Shown one piece after another: positions 1 to 9,443 of a stretch of DNA of 64,000 bases; within the stretch, counting starts at the first letter, position 1, and each line of letters starts with the position of its first letter. The stretch is taken from contig NZ_JOAI01000015.1 in assembly GCF_000717715.1 (NCBI RefSeq), positions 1-64,000 of the forward strand, written 5' to 3'. The position numbers and the translations under genes are program-made. Below the pieces are notes generated by a model that saw only the letters and a list, made by a program, of their open reading frames with translations, made no database searches and was not told the origin of the DNA. Source of the stretch: Streptomyces sp. NRRL B-24484 (GTDB lineage: Bacteria; Actinomycetota; Actinomycetes; Streptomycetales; Streptomycetaceae).

Positions 1-100
1 CGGTGCGGGCGAGCGCGGACCGCGACTGGCTGCGGCTCAACGTGCCCGGGCACGCCGCCGACCCGGACCGCTTCGCCGGACTGGCCGGGCACGTCGGCGG
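1..100. repeat. Partial upstream copy of the 5' coding region of the next gene
   Basis: These 100 bases are identical to 281-380, which lies inside the PLP-enzyme gene that follows. The copy begins at or before the window edge and diverges at base 101. Read in the same frame it encodes the same 33 residues and then runs into unrelated sequence. It is either the remnant of a tandem duplication with a 280-base offset or an assembly artefact at a contig edge; the window cannot tell these apart. Confidence 0.9.
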
Positions 101-204
101 AGCGGTGGTGCGGGGGCGGGGGCCGTTGGGCCATCGATCTTTTCTGGAGATGTCCAGAAAAGTACCGGGTTCCTCGATGGGCGGCGCGGTGCGACGGTCG
201 GGGG

Positions 205-1644
205 GTGAGCACCATGACCCTCTCCTCCCCCGTCCCCACCGCCGCCGACCCGGCCCAGCTGTGCGCCCCGTACGCCGAGGCGGTGCGGGCGAGCGCGGAC
301 CGCGACTGGCTGCGGCTCAACGTGCCCGGGCACGCCGCCGACCCGGACCGCTTCGCCGGACTGGCCGGGCACGTCGGCGGCCCGATGGAGCAGGCCCTGC
401 AGCTGGCCGCCGACGCCTGGGGCGCCCGGCGGACCTGGTTCCTCACCAACGGCGCCTCGCAGGGCAACCGGATCGCCGCCCTGGTCGCCCAGTCGCTCGG
501 CCGGACCCTCGTCGTCCAGCGCAGCGTGCACTCCAGCGTGGTCGACGGCCTGGTGCTGTCCGGCCTCGGCGCCGCCTTCGTCCAGCCGACCGTGGACGTG
601 CGGACGGGCATCGCGCACGGTGTCACCGCGAGCGACCTGGCCGTGGCCCTCGCCCGGAACGCGGACGCGGCGGCCGCCTACGTCGTCACCCCCAGCTACT
701 TCGGTGCGGTCGCCGACGTGGCCGCGCTCGCCCGGGTCGCGCACGCCGCCGGGGTCCCGCTGATCGTCGACGAGGCCTGGGGCTCGCACTTCGGCTTCCA
801 CCCGGCACTGCCCGCCAACGCGCTCGCGCACGGCGCCGACCTGGTGGTCTCCAGCACCCACAAGCTCGGCGGGGCACTCACCCAGGCCGCCATGCTGCAC
901 CTCGGCAACGGGCCCTTCGCGGACCGCCTCGAACCGCTCGTCGAGCGGGTCTTCCACCTCACCCAGTCGACCAGTGCCAGCGCCCTGCTGCTGGCCTCGC
1001 TGGACGAGGCCCGGCGGACCCTCGTCACCGGGCACCGGGCGGTCTCGGAGTCACTGGCCGCCGCCGACGCCATGCGGGCCGCGGTGCGGTCCGGCGGGCG
1101 GTTCCGGGTGGTCAGCGACGGATTCGGGCGCTTCCGGGACATCGTGGCCGCGGACCCGCTGCGGGTCTCGGTGGACGTCCGGGCGGGCGGCATCTCCGGG
1201 CACGAGGCGCGGCGGCGACTGATGCAGGAGCACGGCGTCCTGGTGGAGGTCGCGACGGACGCCGCCGTGGTCGCGGTGGTCGGCGCCGGCGCCGGCCCGG
1301 AGGTGGATCGCTTCGCGGCGGCACTGCACGCGCTCCCGGTGGTCCCGGGGGTCGCCGAGGGCGGCCCGGGGCTGGAACTGCCCGCGCCGGGGCCGGTCCG
1401 GATGACCCCGCGGGAGGCGTTCCTGGCGCCGGGGCGGGTGGTGCCCGCCGCCCAGGCGGTCGGACGGATCTCCGCGGACACCCTCTCCGCCTACCCGCCC
1501 GGCATCCCGAACGTCCTCCCCGGCGAGGAGATCACCGCCGAGCTCGTCACCTTCCTCCACGCCGTGGCCGCCGCCCCCACCGGCCACGTCCGCGGAGCCA
1601 CCGACCCGGCGGTCACCGCACTGCGGGTCGTGGCGGACCAGTAG
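205..1644 (+). CDS. Orn/Lys/Arg decarboxylase-like fold-I PLP enzyme
   Basis: A 479-residue PLP-dependent enzyme of the aminotransferase I/II-like, Orn/Lys/Arg decarboxylase major-domain family. Visible features are a PGH motif near residue 41, an FLTNGASQGN PLP-phosphate loop, D189 in VDEAWGSH (expected to bind the pyridine nitrogen) and K220 in STHKLGG (expected to form the Schiff base). The C-terminal part ends in the AYPPGIPNVLPGE motif seen in this family. The start is GTG 205 or, with better spacing from the G-rich stretch at 201-205, ATG 214. Only 24 residues separate PGH from the AADAWGA helix, where family members I remember have about 45. The shortfall falls at base 380/381, exactly where the upstream repeat ends. 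The protein may therefore be internally deleted or the sequence misassembled. Substrate unknown. Confidence 0.75.
   Translation: MSTMTLSSPVPTAADPAQLCAPYAEAVRASADRDWLRLNVPGHAADPDRFAGLAGHVGGPMEQALQLAADAWGARRTWFLTNGASQGNRIAALVAQSLGRTLVVQRSVHSSVVDGLVLSGLGAAFVQPTVDVRTGIAHGVTASDLAVALARNADAAAAYVVTPSYFGAVADVAALARVAHAAGVPLIVDEAWGSHFGFHPALPANALAHGADLVVSSTHKLGGALTQAAMLHLGNGPFADRLEPLVERVFHLTQSTSASALLLASLDEARRTLVTGHRAVSESLAAADAMRAAVRSGGRFRVVSDGFGRFRDIVAADPLRVSVDVRAGGISGHEARRRLMQEHGVLVEVATDAAVVAVVGAGAGPEVDRFAAALHALPVVPGVAEGGPGLELPAPGPVRMTPREAFLAPGRVVPAAQAVGRISADTLSAYPPGIPNVLPGEEITAELVTFLHAVAAAPTGHVRGATDPAVTALRVVADQ
281..380. repeat. Second copy of the 100-bp direct repeat
   Basis: Identical to bases 1-100 and lying in frame within the PLP-enzyme gene. 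Its right end coincides with the point at which the encoded protein appears to lack about 20 residues relative to its family. Confidence 0.9.
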
Positions 1645-1713
1645 GCACCTGCGCGGATCACGAATCGGCGACCCGCCCGACCGTACGTCAGGTTCGCTGG
1701 GATCCTGCCCGGC

Positions 1714-2259
1714 ATGTCCCACCATGAGATCCCGGATCCCGCCACCCCCGCGCCGCCCGTGGGGCATCCGCCCCTGTCGGAGCCACCGGCCGATTCATCT
1801 GCTCCCACGAGGCCGGTGTGGCTGCTCCCCGGCGTCACCGCCGCTGCGGGGCTCCTGGTCGGTGCGGGCGTCGTCGGTGGCGCATGGGCGGCATCGGGTT
1901 CCTCGGGGCCGGAGCCGGCAGCCGCGCCGTCGGCCTCCGCGGCGGCGACGTTCAACCTGACCGGGACGATGGAGTTGAACCAGGCCGGCTTCGACAGCGG
2001 CCCGTGCACGGGAACGGGCGGCTACAGCGACATCCGCGAAGGCGCCTCGGTCACGGTGTACGACGCCACGGGGCAGGTCATCGCCACCGGTCACCTCGAC
2101 ACCGGTACACGGTCCGGCCTGAACTGCCGGTTCCCGGTCTGGGTGAACAACGTCCCCGAGGGCCCGAAGTTCTACCAGGTGGAGATCGGCCACCGAGGGA
2201 AGATCACGCTGTCGGCCGAAGACGCCGAGGCCGGCCGCTTCGCCGCATCCCTGGGCTAG
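1714..2259 (+). CDS. Single-pass membrane or exported protein, unknown function
   Basis: A 181-residue protein with a Pro-rich cytoplasmic N terminus (about 1-33), one hydrophobic segment (about 34-60, WLLPGVTAAAGLLVGAGVVGG) and an extracytoplasmic domain of about 110 residues. That domain contains two cysteines (PCTGTGGYSDI and LNCRFPVW) that could form a disulfide, and a beta-rich pattern with VTVYDATGQVIATG. The layout resembles small exported actinobacterial proteins of unknown function; no catalytic motif is recognised. It stands alone between two convergently arranged genes and is followed by a strong hairpin. Start ATG 1714 has only weak ribosome-binding sequence. Confidence 0.7.
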   Translation: MSHHEIPDPATPAPPVGHPPLSEPPADSSAPTRPVWLLPGVTAAAGLLVGAGVVGGAWAASGSSGPEPAAAPSASAAATFNLTGTMELNQAGFDSGPCTGTGGYSDIREGASVTVYDATGQVIATGHLDTGTRSGLNCRFPVWVNNVPEGPKFYQVEIGHRGKITLSAEDAEAGRFAASLG

Positions 2260-2284
2260 GCCGGCCGGTCCGTAGCGGTGCGGG

Positions 2285-2330
2285 CGGGCCGGCCGGCGGG
2301 AAGCGCAGTGGCTTTCCGGCGGCCGGCCCG
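2285..2330. terminator. Intergenic hairpin between convergent genes
   Basis: Two GC-rich arms of 17-18 bases (left from CGGGCCGGCC, right ending GGCCGGCCCG) around a 10-base loop, with one bulge. It lies between the 3' ends of the small membrane protein gene (+) and glmS (-), so it could terminate both. There is no clear T-tract. Confidence 0.6.
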
Positions 2331-2342
2331 TTGCGGGTGCGG

Positions 2343-4169
<1,827 letters not shown>

Positions 4170-4203
4170 GGGTGGGACTCCTTCGGTTCAGCGGTCGGGC
4201 GGC

Positions 4204-4479
4204 TCACCCGTACACGATGCGGCGCAGCTGGCGGGTGGACAGCTCGGGCGCCGCGACTCGCCGGGACGCCAGTTCGGCGCCGAGGCGGGCGAAGATCCGC
4301 TCGTTGGTCAGGCCGCGTGCCTGCAGCTCACCGTGGCGGCGGCGGACGTACTCCTCGGTGGTCTCGGAGAAGTACGCGATCACCTCCGCGACGACCCGCG
4401 CCGCCTCGCCCGGCCCGAGCGGGCTGGTGCGGGTGAGGTGGGCGAGGAGGTCTTCGTGAGGGTGGGGTGAGGCGGGCAC
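4204..4479 (-). CDS. Small protein of unknown function upstream of glmS
   Basis: A 91-residue basic, helical protein with the conserved-looking segment RRRHGELQARGLTNERIF and the ending RQLRRIVYG. I recognise the pattern as a recurrent actinobacterial small protein but know of no assigned function. The GTG 4479 start is preferred because a promoter (minus-strand -35 TTGGGA, 18-base spacer, -10 TAGAGT at 4493-4488) would start transcription within a few bases of it, giving a leaderless or nearly leaderless mRNA. No Shine-Dalgarno sequence is seen. Cotranscription with glmS is likely. Longer readings to 4761 run through the divergent asnB gene and are not supported. Confidence 0.7.
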   Translation of the reverse strand: MPASPHPHEDLLAHLTRTSPLGPGEAARVVAEVIAYFSETTEEYVRRRHGELQARGLTNERIFARLGAELASRRVAAPELSTRQLRRIVYG

Positions 4480-4487
4480 GGTCGAGG

Positions 4488-4517
4488 ACTCTATGCGGCC
4501 GCCCGTCGGATTCCCAA
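4488..4517 (-). promoter_or_regulatory. Promoter for the small gene and glmS
   Basis: On the minus strand, TTGGGA (4517-4512) and TAGAGT (4493-4488) are separated by 18 bases, matching the HrdB-type layout. The expected start point is about 7 bases beyond the -10, at or just before the GTG 4479 start codon. Confidence 0.5.
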
Positions 4518-4521
4518 GATT

Positions 4522-4541
4522 TCTGCCCGAAATCGGGCAGA
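4522..4541. promoter_or_regulatory. Perfect inverted repeat in the glmS/asnB divergent promoter region
   Basis: TCTGCCCGA, 2-base centre, TCGGGCAGA: a 9+2+9 perfect dyad just upstream of the -35 of the leftward promoter and between the two divergent units. It is a plausible operator for an unidentified dimeric regulator. Confidence 0.55.
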
Positions 4542-4567
4542 CATTCCTTGGTTCGGCCCTCTCGAAC

Positions 4568-4601
4568 ACACTTGCAGTGTCCGAACGCCTCCGCGTAGCG
4601 T
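4568..4601 (+). promoter_or_regulatory. asnB promoter with overlapping dyad
   Basis: A -35 TTGCAG (4572-4577) and -10 TAGCGT (4596-4601) are spaced by 18 bases. The -35 sits inside a small dyad, ACACT-TGC-AGTGT (4568-4580), itself flanked by CGAAC on the left and CCGAAC on the right. A repressor bound there would block the promoter. Confidence 0.5.
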
Positions 4602-4639
4602 GCTGATCCGTACACGCCAAATACAGCTGCGGAGGCGGC

Positions 4640-6490
4640 ATGTGCGGAATCGCGGGGTGGGTGGCGTTCGACCGGGACCTCACCCGGGAGCGCGCGGCGC
4701 TGGAGGCGATGACGGCCACCATGGCCTGTCGCGGCCCGGACGGCGGCGGGTTGCACCTCACCCGGCACGCCGCCCTCGGCCACCGGCGGCTCGCGGTGAT
4801 CGACCCGGCCGGCGGCGCCCAGCCGATGGCCGCCGAGCAGGGCGGCCACTCCCCCGCCGTCCTCAGCTACAGCGGCGAGGTCTTCAACCACCGCGAGCTG
4901 CGCACCGCCCTGCAGCACGCCGGGCACCGGTTCCGCACCCGCAGCGACACCGAGGTGGTGCTCCGCGCCTACCTGCAGTGGGGCCCGCGCTTCGTCGACC
5001 GGCTGAACGGCATGTACGCCTTCGCGCTCTGGGACGCCCGGCGCGAGGAACTGCTGCTGGTCCGCGACCGGATGGGCGTCAAGCCGCTGCACTTCCACCG
5101 CACGCACGACGGCGTGCTGTTCGGCTCCGAGCCCAAGGCGCTCTTCGCCCACCCGGCGCTGCGGCCCGAGGTCGACCTCGACGGGCTGCGCGAGCTCCTC
5201 AGCACCGCCCGCACGCCCGGGCACGCCGTCTACCGCGGTCTGTCCGAGGTGCAGCCGGGCCAGGTGGTCACCGTCCGCCGGTCCGGGCTGACCACCCGCC
5301 GGTACTGGGCGCTGGAGGCCCGCGAGCACACCGACGACGGGCCGGCCACCGCCGCGGCCGTCCGCGAACTGCTGGCCGACACCGTGCGGCGGCAGCTGGA
5401 CTCCGACGTGCCGCTGTGCGCGCTGCTCTCCGGCGGGCTCGACTCCAGCGCGATCACCGCGCTCGCCGCGCAGGCGCTGCGGCAGCGCGGCGCGGGCCCC
5501 GTCCGCACCTTCGCCGTCGACTACGCCGGGCAGACCGAGCGCTTCCGGCCGGACGCGATGCGCGGCACCCCGGACGGCCCGTACGCCCGGCTGCTCGCCG
5601 AGCACGTCGGCGCCGACCACCGCACCGTCGAGCTGGACAGCGACACCCTGAGCGACCCGGCGCACCGGACCGCCGTGCTGCGCGCCCGCGACCTGCCGTG
5701 GGAGTTCGGCGACATGGACACCTCGATGCTGCTGCTCTTCCGGGCGGTGCGCCGCGACTCCACGGTGGCGCTGTCCGGCGAGGCCGCGGACGAGCTGTTC
5801 GGCGGCTACCCCTGGTTCCACGACCCGGCGCTGATCGCCGCCGAGACCTTTCCCTGGGCCGCCCTGCTGGCCCGCACCGCCGGGCTCGGCGCCGGCCCCC
5901 GCGAGGGCCTGCTCGACCCGGGCCTGCTCACCGGGCTGGACCTGGACGCCTACCGCGCCGACCGCTACCGCGAGGCGGTCTCCGCCGTGCCGCAGCTGCC
6001 CGGCACCGACCCGGTGGAGCGCCGGATGCGCGAGCTCACCCACCTGAGCCTGACCCGGTTCGTCCGGATCCTGCTGGACCGCAAGGACCGGCTGTCGATG
6101 GCCTGCGGCCTGGAGGTGCGGGTGCCGTTCTGCGACCACCGGCTGGTCCAGTACGTCTTCAACACGCCCTGGCGGATCAAGTCCTCCGACGGACGGGAGA
6201 AGAGCCTGCTGCGGGCCGCCGTCCGCGACCTGCTGCCGGCCGCGATCGCCGACCGGGCGAAGAGCCCCTACCCGTCGATCCAGGACCTGCGCTACCCGCG
6301 GTCCCTGCAGGCGGCCCTCGGCCGGCTCGCCGCCGACCGGGACTCGCCCGCCGCGGCCCTGCTGGACCGCGGGGCCGTGGCCGAGGCACTGGCCCCCGGC
6401 GCCGACCCGCAGTACGCCCGCGCCGCCACCGAAGTGGTGCTCGGCATCGACGACTGGCTGCGAACGTACGACGTGTCACTCGTGATGTGA
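4640..6490 (+). CDS. asnB: Asparagine synthase (glutamine-hydrolysing)
   Basis: A 616-residue enzyme converting aspartate, ATP and glutamine to asparagine. MCGIAGWV gives the Cys2 nucleophile of the N-terminal class II glutaminase (about 1-200). The synthetase half carries the PP-loop SGGLDSSA (from about residue 264), then SGEAADELFGGYPW, and LDRKDRLSMACGLEVRVPF. Length agrees with the family. The ATG is preceded by CGGAGG 5 bases upstream. It is divergent from the glmS unit, so two amidotransferases that both consume glutamine share one regulatory region. AsnB homologues also act in natural-product or cell-wall amidation; nothing here argues for that. Confidence 0.93.
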   Translation: MCGIAGWVAFDRDLTRERAALEAMTATMACRGPDGGGLHLTRHAALGHRRLAVIDPAGGAQPMAAEQGGHSPAVLSYSGEVFNHRELRTALQHAGHRFRTRSDTEVVLRAYLQWGPRFVDRLNGMYAFALWDARREELLLVRDRMGVKPLHFHRTHDGVLFGSEPKALFAHPALRPEVDLDGLRELLSTARTPGHAVYRGLSEVQPGQVVTVRRSGLTTRRYWALEAREHTDDGPATAAAVRELLADTVRRQLDSDVPLCALLSGGLDSSAITALAAQALRQRGAGPVRTFAVDYAGQTERFRPDAMRGTPDGPYARLLAEHVGADHRTVELDSDTLSDPAHRTAVLRARDLPWEFGDMDTSMLLLFRAVRRDSTVALSGEAADELFGGYPWFHDPALIAAETFPWAALLARTAGLGAGPREGLLDPGLLTGLDLDAYRADRYREAVSAVPQLPGTDPVERRMRELTHLSLTRFVRILLDRKDRLSMACGLEVRVPFCDHRLVQYVFNTPWRIKSSDGREKSLLRAAVRDLLPAAIADRAKSPYPSIQDLRYPRSLQAALGRLAADRDSPAAALLDRGAVAEALAPGADPQYARAATEVVLGIDDWLRTYDVSLVM

Positions 6491-6501
6491 GACGGTGGGG
6501 A

Positions 6502-6571
6502 TGAGGTGTCGACAGGGGGGCCTGTTGCGCCGTCCGGGGGAAACCGCTCCCCCGGTGGTGCCGACACCTCA
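6502..6571. terminator. Nested inverted repeats after asnB
   Basis: An outer dyad TGAGGTGTCG (6502-6511) / CGACACCTCA (6562-6571) encloses an inner hairpin CCGGGGG (6534-6540) / CCCCCGG (6549-6555). It lies 11 bases after the asnB stop and 95 bases before the next start, so it may terminate asnB or shape the 5' leader of the next gene. Confidence 0.5.
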
Positions 6572-6665
6572 CCGTTCGGCGGCGGCCGGTCCGTGCAATC
6601 GGCGTCGCCGACGTCAGGATGGGAGTGCCGCCCGTCCGTCGTCGACCACCGGGGGAATCAGCACC

Positions 6666-7769
6666 ATGCATCCGCGGATCTTCGCGATCGTCACCGCAGT
6701 CCTGCTCGGCGTCCTCGGGATCGGCGCGGTCTCGGTGACCCGCTGGACGCCCGAGACGGTACCGGTGGCGGCCGGTGTCCCGGCCACCACGCAGGCCGCA
6801 CCCGGCGCCTCCCCGGCGTCCGCCCCGCCGACCGGCGACCCCGCGGTGTGGACCCGCTCCACCCTGCGGAACAAGCTGGTGGCGGAGATGGACGCCACCG
6901 ACCCCGGAGTGGCGCTGGCCGACCTCGACAAGATCACCAAGGAGAAGCCGTACACCGTGCGGTTCTGCCACCCGATCGCGCACGAGCTCGGCCACACGGC
7001 GGTGAAGCGGTACCACGAGGACTTCCAGAAGGTCATCTCCTTCCCGCACGAGACCTGCGCGGCCGGGTACCTGCACGGTGCGGTCGAGGAGATGCTCGCG
7101 GCGTCCGAGAACCCGCAGCAGGACATCCTCACCCTCTGCGCGCCCGCCAACACCGGGCCGTGCATCCACGGCGTCGGCCACGGGATCATGTTCGTCACCA
7201 AGCAGGACATCCCGTCCGCCCGCGACCTGTGCAGCAAGTTCCCCAGCACCAGCCGCCGGATCACCTGCTCCGAGGGCCTGTTCATGCAGCTCTTCGCCCC
7301 GGACGAGGAGGACGAGAAGGCCAAGGCGAACCTGCCCGCCGACAAGCTCGCCGCCGAACCGCTCTACCCCTGCCCGGAGCAGCCGGCGCTCTTCCAGTCC
7401 GCCTGCTTCTTCTACGCGCCGACGCTGTACCTCAGCTCGCACGACTACGCCAACCACCCCGAGGCCTTCGCCGGCGCCCTCAAGTGGTGCCTCAACGCGC
7501 AGGCCTCCGGCGGGGCCAACGACTGCAGCCGCGGGGTCGGCTCGCGCACCATGAAGTACAACCTGGACCGCGCGGACTGGGCCGCCCAGCAGTGCGCCAC
7601 CGCCGCCGACGCCTGGCAGCGGAAGGCCTGCGCCCAGGGCCTGGTCAGCTACTGGACGGTCAACTACACCGAGTCCGGCGCCGCGGCCAAGCTCTGCAAG
7701 CAGATCACCGACAAGGAGATCGCCGGCTACTGCCGCTCCGCGGGCGGCCTCTCCAGCACCCTCGACTGA
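6666..7769 (+). CDS. Exported Cys/His-rich repeat protein with HELGH motif
   Basis: A 367-residue protein with an N-terminal hydrophobic segment (about 7-27, FAIVTAVLLGVLGIGAVSV) acting as a signal peptide or anchor, an Ala/Pro-rich linker, and a domain with at least 14 cysteines. Short Cys-Gly-His elements recur: CHPIAHELGH, CAAGYLHG, CIHGVGHG, CSEGLF, CSRGVG and CAQGLV. The first contains an HExxH-like motif, HELGH, but no known metalloprotease family is recognised. Regular Cys and His spacing suggests disulfide-linked repeat modules, perhaps metal-binding. The ATG is preceded by GGGGGA at suitable spacing; in-frame sequence upstream of it is not used. It stands alone, with a PLP decarboxylase 127 bp downstream. 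Function unknown. Confidence 0.75.
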   Translation: MHPRIFAIVTAVLLGVLGIGAVSVTRWTPETVPVAAGVPATTQAAPGASPASAPPTGDPAVWTRSTLRNKLVAEMDATDPGVALADLDKITKEKPYTVRFCHPIAHELGHTAVKRYHEDFQKVISFPHETCAAGYLHGAVEEMLAASENPQQDILTLCAPANTGPCIHGVGHGIMFVTKQDIPSARDLCSKFPSTSRRITCSEGLFMQLFAPDEEDEKAKANLPADKLAAEPLYPCPEQPALFQSACFFYAPTLYLSSHDYANHPEAFAGALKWCLNAQASGGANDCSRGVGSRTMKYNLDRADWAAQQCATAADAWQRKACAQGLVSYWTVNYTESGAAAKLCKQITDKEIAGYCRSAGGLSSTLD

Positions 7770-7896
7770 TCGGGCAGCGCCCCGGGGTGCACCCGCCGCG
7801 GACAGGGACGGTAAGGAGCGTACGATCGGCACGCGGGTGCGCCGAGGAAGCCGCGCCATTGCTTCCCCCACCCCCGTTCGCTGGAGTGCACCCACC

Positions 7897-9345
7897 ATGA
7901 CCTCCGAAGACTTCCGCAGCGCGGCCCACGCCGCGGCCGACCTGGTCGCCGACTACCTGGAGGGCCTGGCCGACCGTCCGGTCTGGCAGCCGATGGCCGT
8001 GGCCGACCGGCAGGCCCTGCTGGACCTGCCGCTGCCCGAGACCGGCACCGACCTGGACGGGCTGCTCAAGACCGTCGCCGAGCAGGTCGTGCCGGCCCCG
8101 ATGGGCAACGGCAACCCGCGGTTCTTCGGCTGGGTGAACTCGGCCCCGCAGCCCGCCGGGGTGCTCGCCACCCTGGTCGCCTCGGCGATGAACCCCAGCT
8201 CGGCCGGCGGCGACCACGCCGACGTCCACCTGGAGCGGGCCGTCGTCCGCTGGATCGCCGAGCTGGTCGGCTTCCCGCACCCGGCCGGCGGCGGCCTGCT
8301 CACCTCGGGCACCTCGATGGCCACCATCGTCTGCCTGGCCGCCGCCCGGAACCGGGCCGCGCTGCGCGCCGGGGTGGACGTCCGCGCCGACGGCCTCGCC
8401 GCACTGCCGCCGCTGGTCGGCTACGTCACCGGCGAGACCCACTCCTGCGTCCGCAAGGCCGCCGAGCTGCTCGGCCTCGGCAGCCGCCACCTGCGCACGG
8501 TGGCTACCGACGCCGAGGGCCGGCTGGACACCGCCGCCCTGGAGGCGGCGATCGCCGAGGACCGGGCGGCCGGCCGGCTGCCCTTCCTGGTGGTCGCCTC
8601 GGCCGGCACCGTCGGCACCGGCGCCGTCGACGCCTTCGACCCGATCGCCGACGTGGCCGAGCGCGAGGGCCTGTGGCTGCACGTGGACGGCGCGTACGGC
8701 GCCTTCGGCGTGCTCGACCCGGTGATCGCCCACCGCTACGCGGGCATGGACCGCGCCGACTCGCTCGCCCTGGACCCGCACAAGTGGCTGGGCGTGCCGG
8801 TGGACTGCGGCTGCGCGCTCGTCCGCGACACCGAGGGGCTGCGCGGCACCTTCAGCCTGGTGCCCTCCTACCTGCGCGACGAGGCGGCCGGCTCGCTCGG
8901 CTGGTTCTCCGAGTACGGCACCGAGCAGACCCGGCCGTTCCGCTCGCTCAAGGTGTGGGCGTCGATCGCGCACCGCGGCCGCGAGGGCGTCGCCGCCGAC
9001 ATCGCGCACACCACCGCGCTGGCCCGCCTGCTCGGCGAGCTGGTCGAGGCCGATCCGGAGCTGGAGCTGCTCGCGCCGGTGGAGACCTCGATCGTCGCCT
9101 TCCGGTACCGGCCCGCCGGGCTGGACGGCGAGGCCCTGGACCGGCTCAACCGGGAGCTGCCCGCGGCGGTCCAGCTGCGCGGCCGGGTGTTCGTGACCGG
9201 CGCCGTGCTCGGCGGCCACGAGATGCTCCGCGCCTGCCTGCTCAACGCCACCACCACCGAGGCCGACGCCCGGCTGCTCGTGGACGAAGTGCACGCCGCC
9301 GCGGCCGGGCTGACGGGCCGTCCGGAGACCGAGGGCGCTGCCTGA
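7897..9345 (+). CDS. Pyridoxal-dependent (aromatic-type) amino acid decarboxylase
   Basis: A 482-residue group II PLP decarboxylase. Seen are the N-terminal HAAADLVADYLEG helix, NPRFFGWVNSAPQPAGVLA, a substrate/PLP loop LTSGTSMA, H-V-D-G-A-Y (HVDGAYGAF, with Asp for the pyridine N) and the Schiff-base lysine K296 in DPHKWLGVP. The closest families are aromatic-L-amino-acid, tyrosine and 2,4-diaminobutyrate decarboxylases; residues that set substrate choice cannot be judged by eye. ATG 7897 is preceded by CTGGAG about 10 bases upstream, and homologues start with this MTSEDF-like region. The substrate is unknown. Confidence 0.88.
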   Translation: MTSEDFRSAAHAAADLVADYLEGLADRPVWQPMAVADRQALLDLPLPETGTDLDGLLKTVAEQVVPAPMGNGNPRFFGWVNSAPQPAGVLATLVASAMNPSSAGGDHADVHLERAVVRWIAELVGFPHPAGGGLLTSGTSMATIVCLAAARNRAALRAGVDVRADGLAALPPLVGYVTGETHSCVRKAAELLGLGSRHLRTVATDAEGRLDTAALEAAIAEDRAAGRLPFLVVASAGTVGTGAVDAFDPIADVAEREGLWLHVDGAYGAFGVLDPVIAHRYAGMDRADSLALDPHKWLGVPVDCGCALVRDTEGLRGTFSLVPSYLRDEAAGSLGWFSEYGTEQTRPFRSLKVWASIAHRGREGVAADIAHTTALARLLGELVEADPELELLAPVETSIVAFRYRPAGLDGEALDRLNRELPAAVQLRGRVFVTGAVLGGHEMLRACLLNATTTEADARLLVDEVHAAAAGLTGRPETEGAA

Positions 9346-9443
9346 CGTGCACGGATCATGGCGAGGGGCCGGCCGCGGAGACATTTACCGTGAGGTCACG
9401 GGGGATTCGTGATCGTGAAACACCGGCGCGACACGATGGCTGC

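Noticed and set aside
3..1727. 574-residue open frame through the left edge and the PLP-enzyme gene
   Set aside because: Its first 33 residues come from the duplicated fragment; it then runs out of frame with the real gene and is Arg/Pro/Gly-rich with no recognisable protein.
6666..7769. HELGH taken as proof of a zinc metalloprotease
   Set aside because: No downstream third ligand pattern of a known family and the motif recurs as part of a Cys/His repeat, so protease is not assigned.
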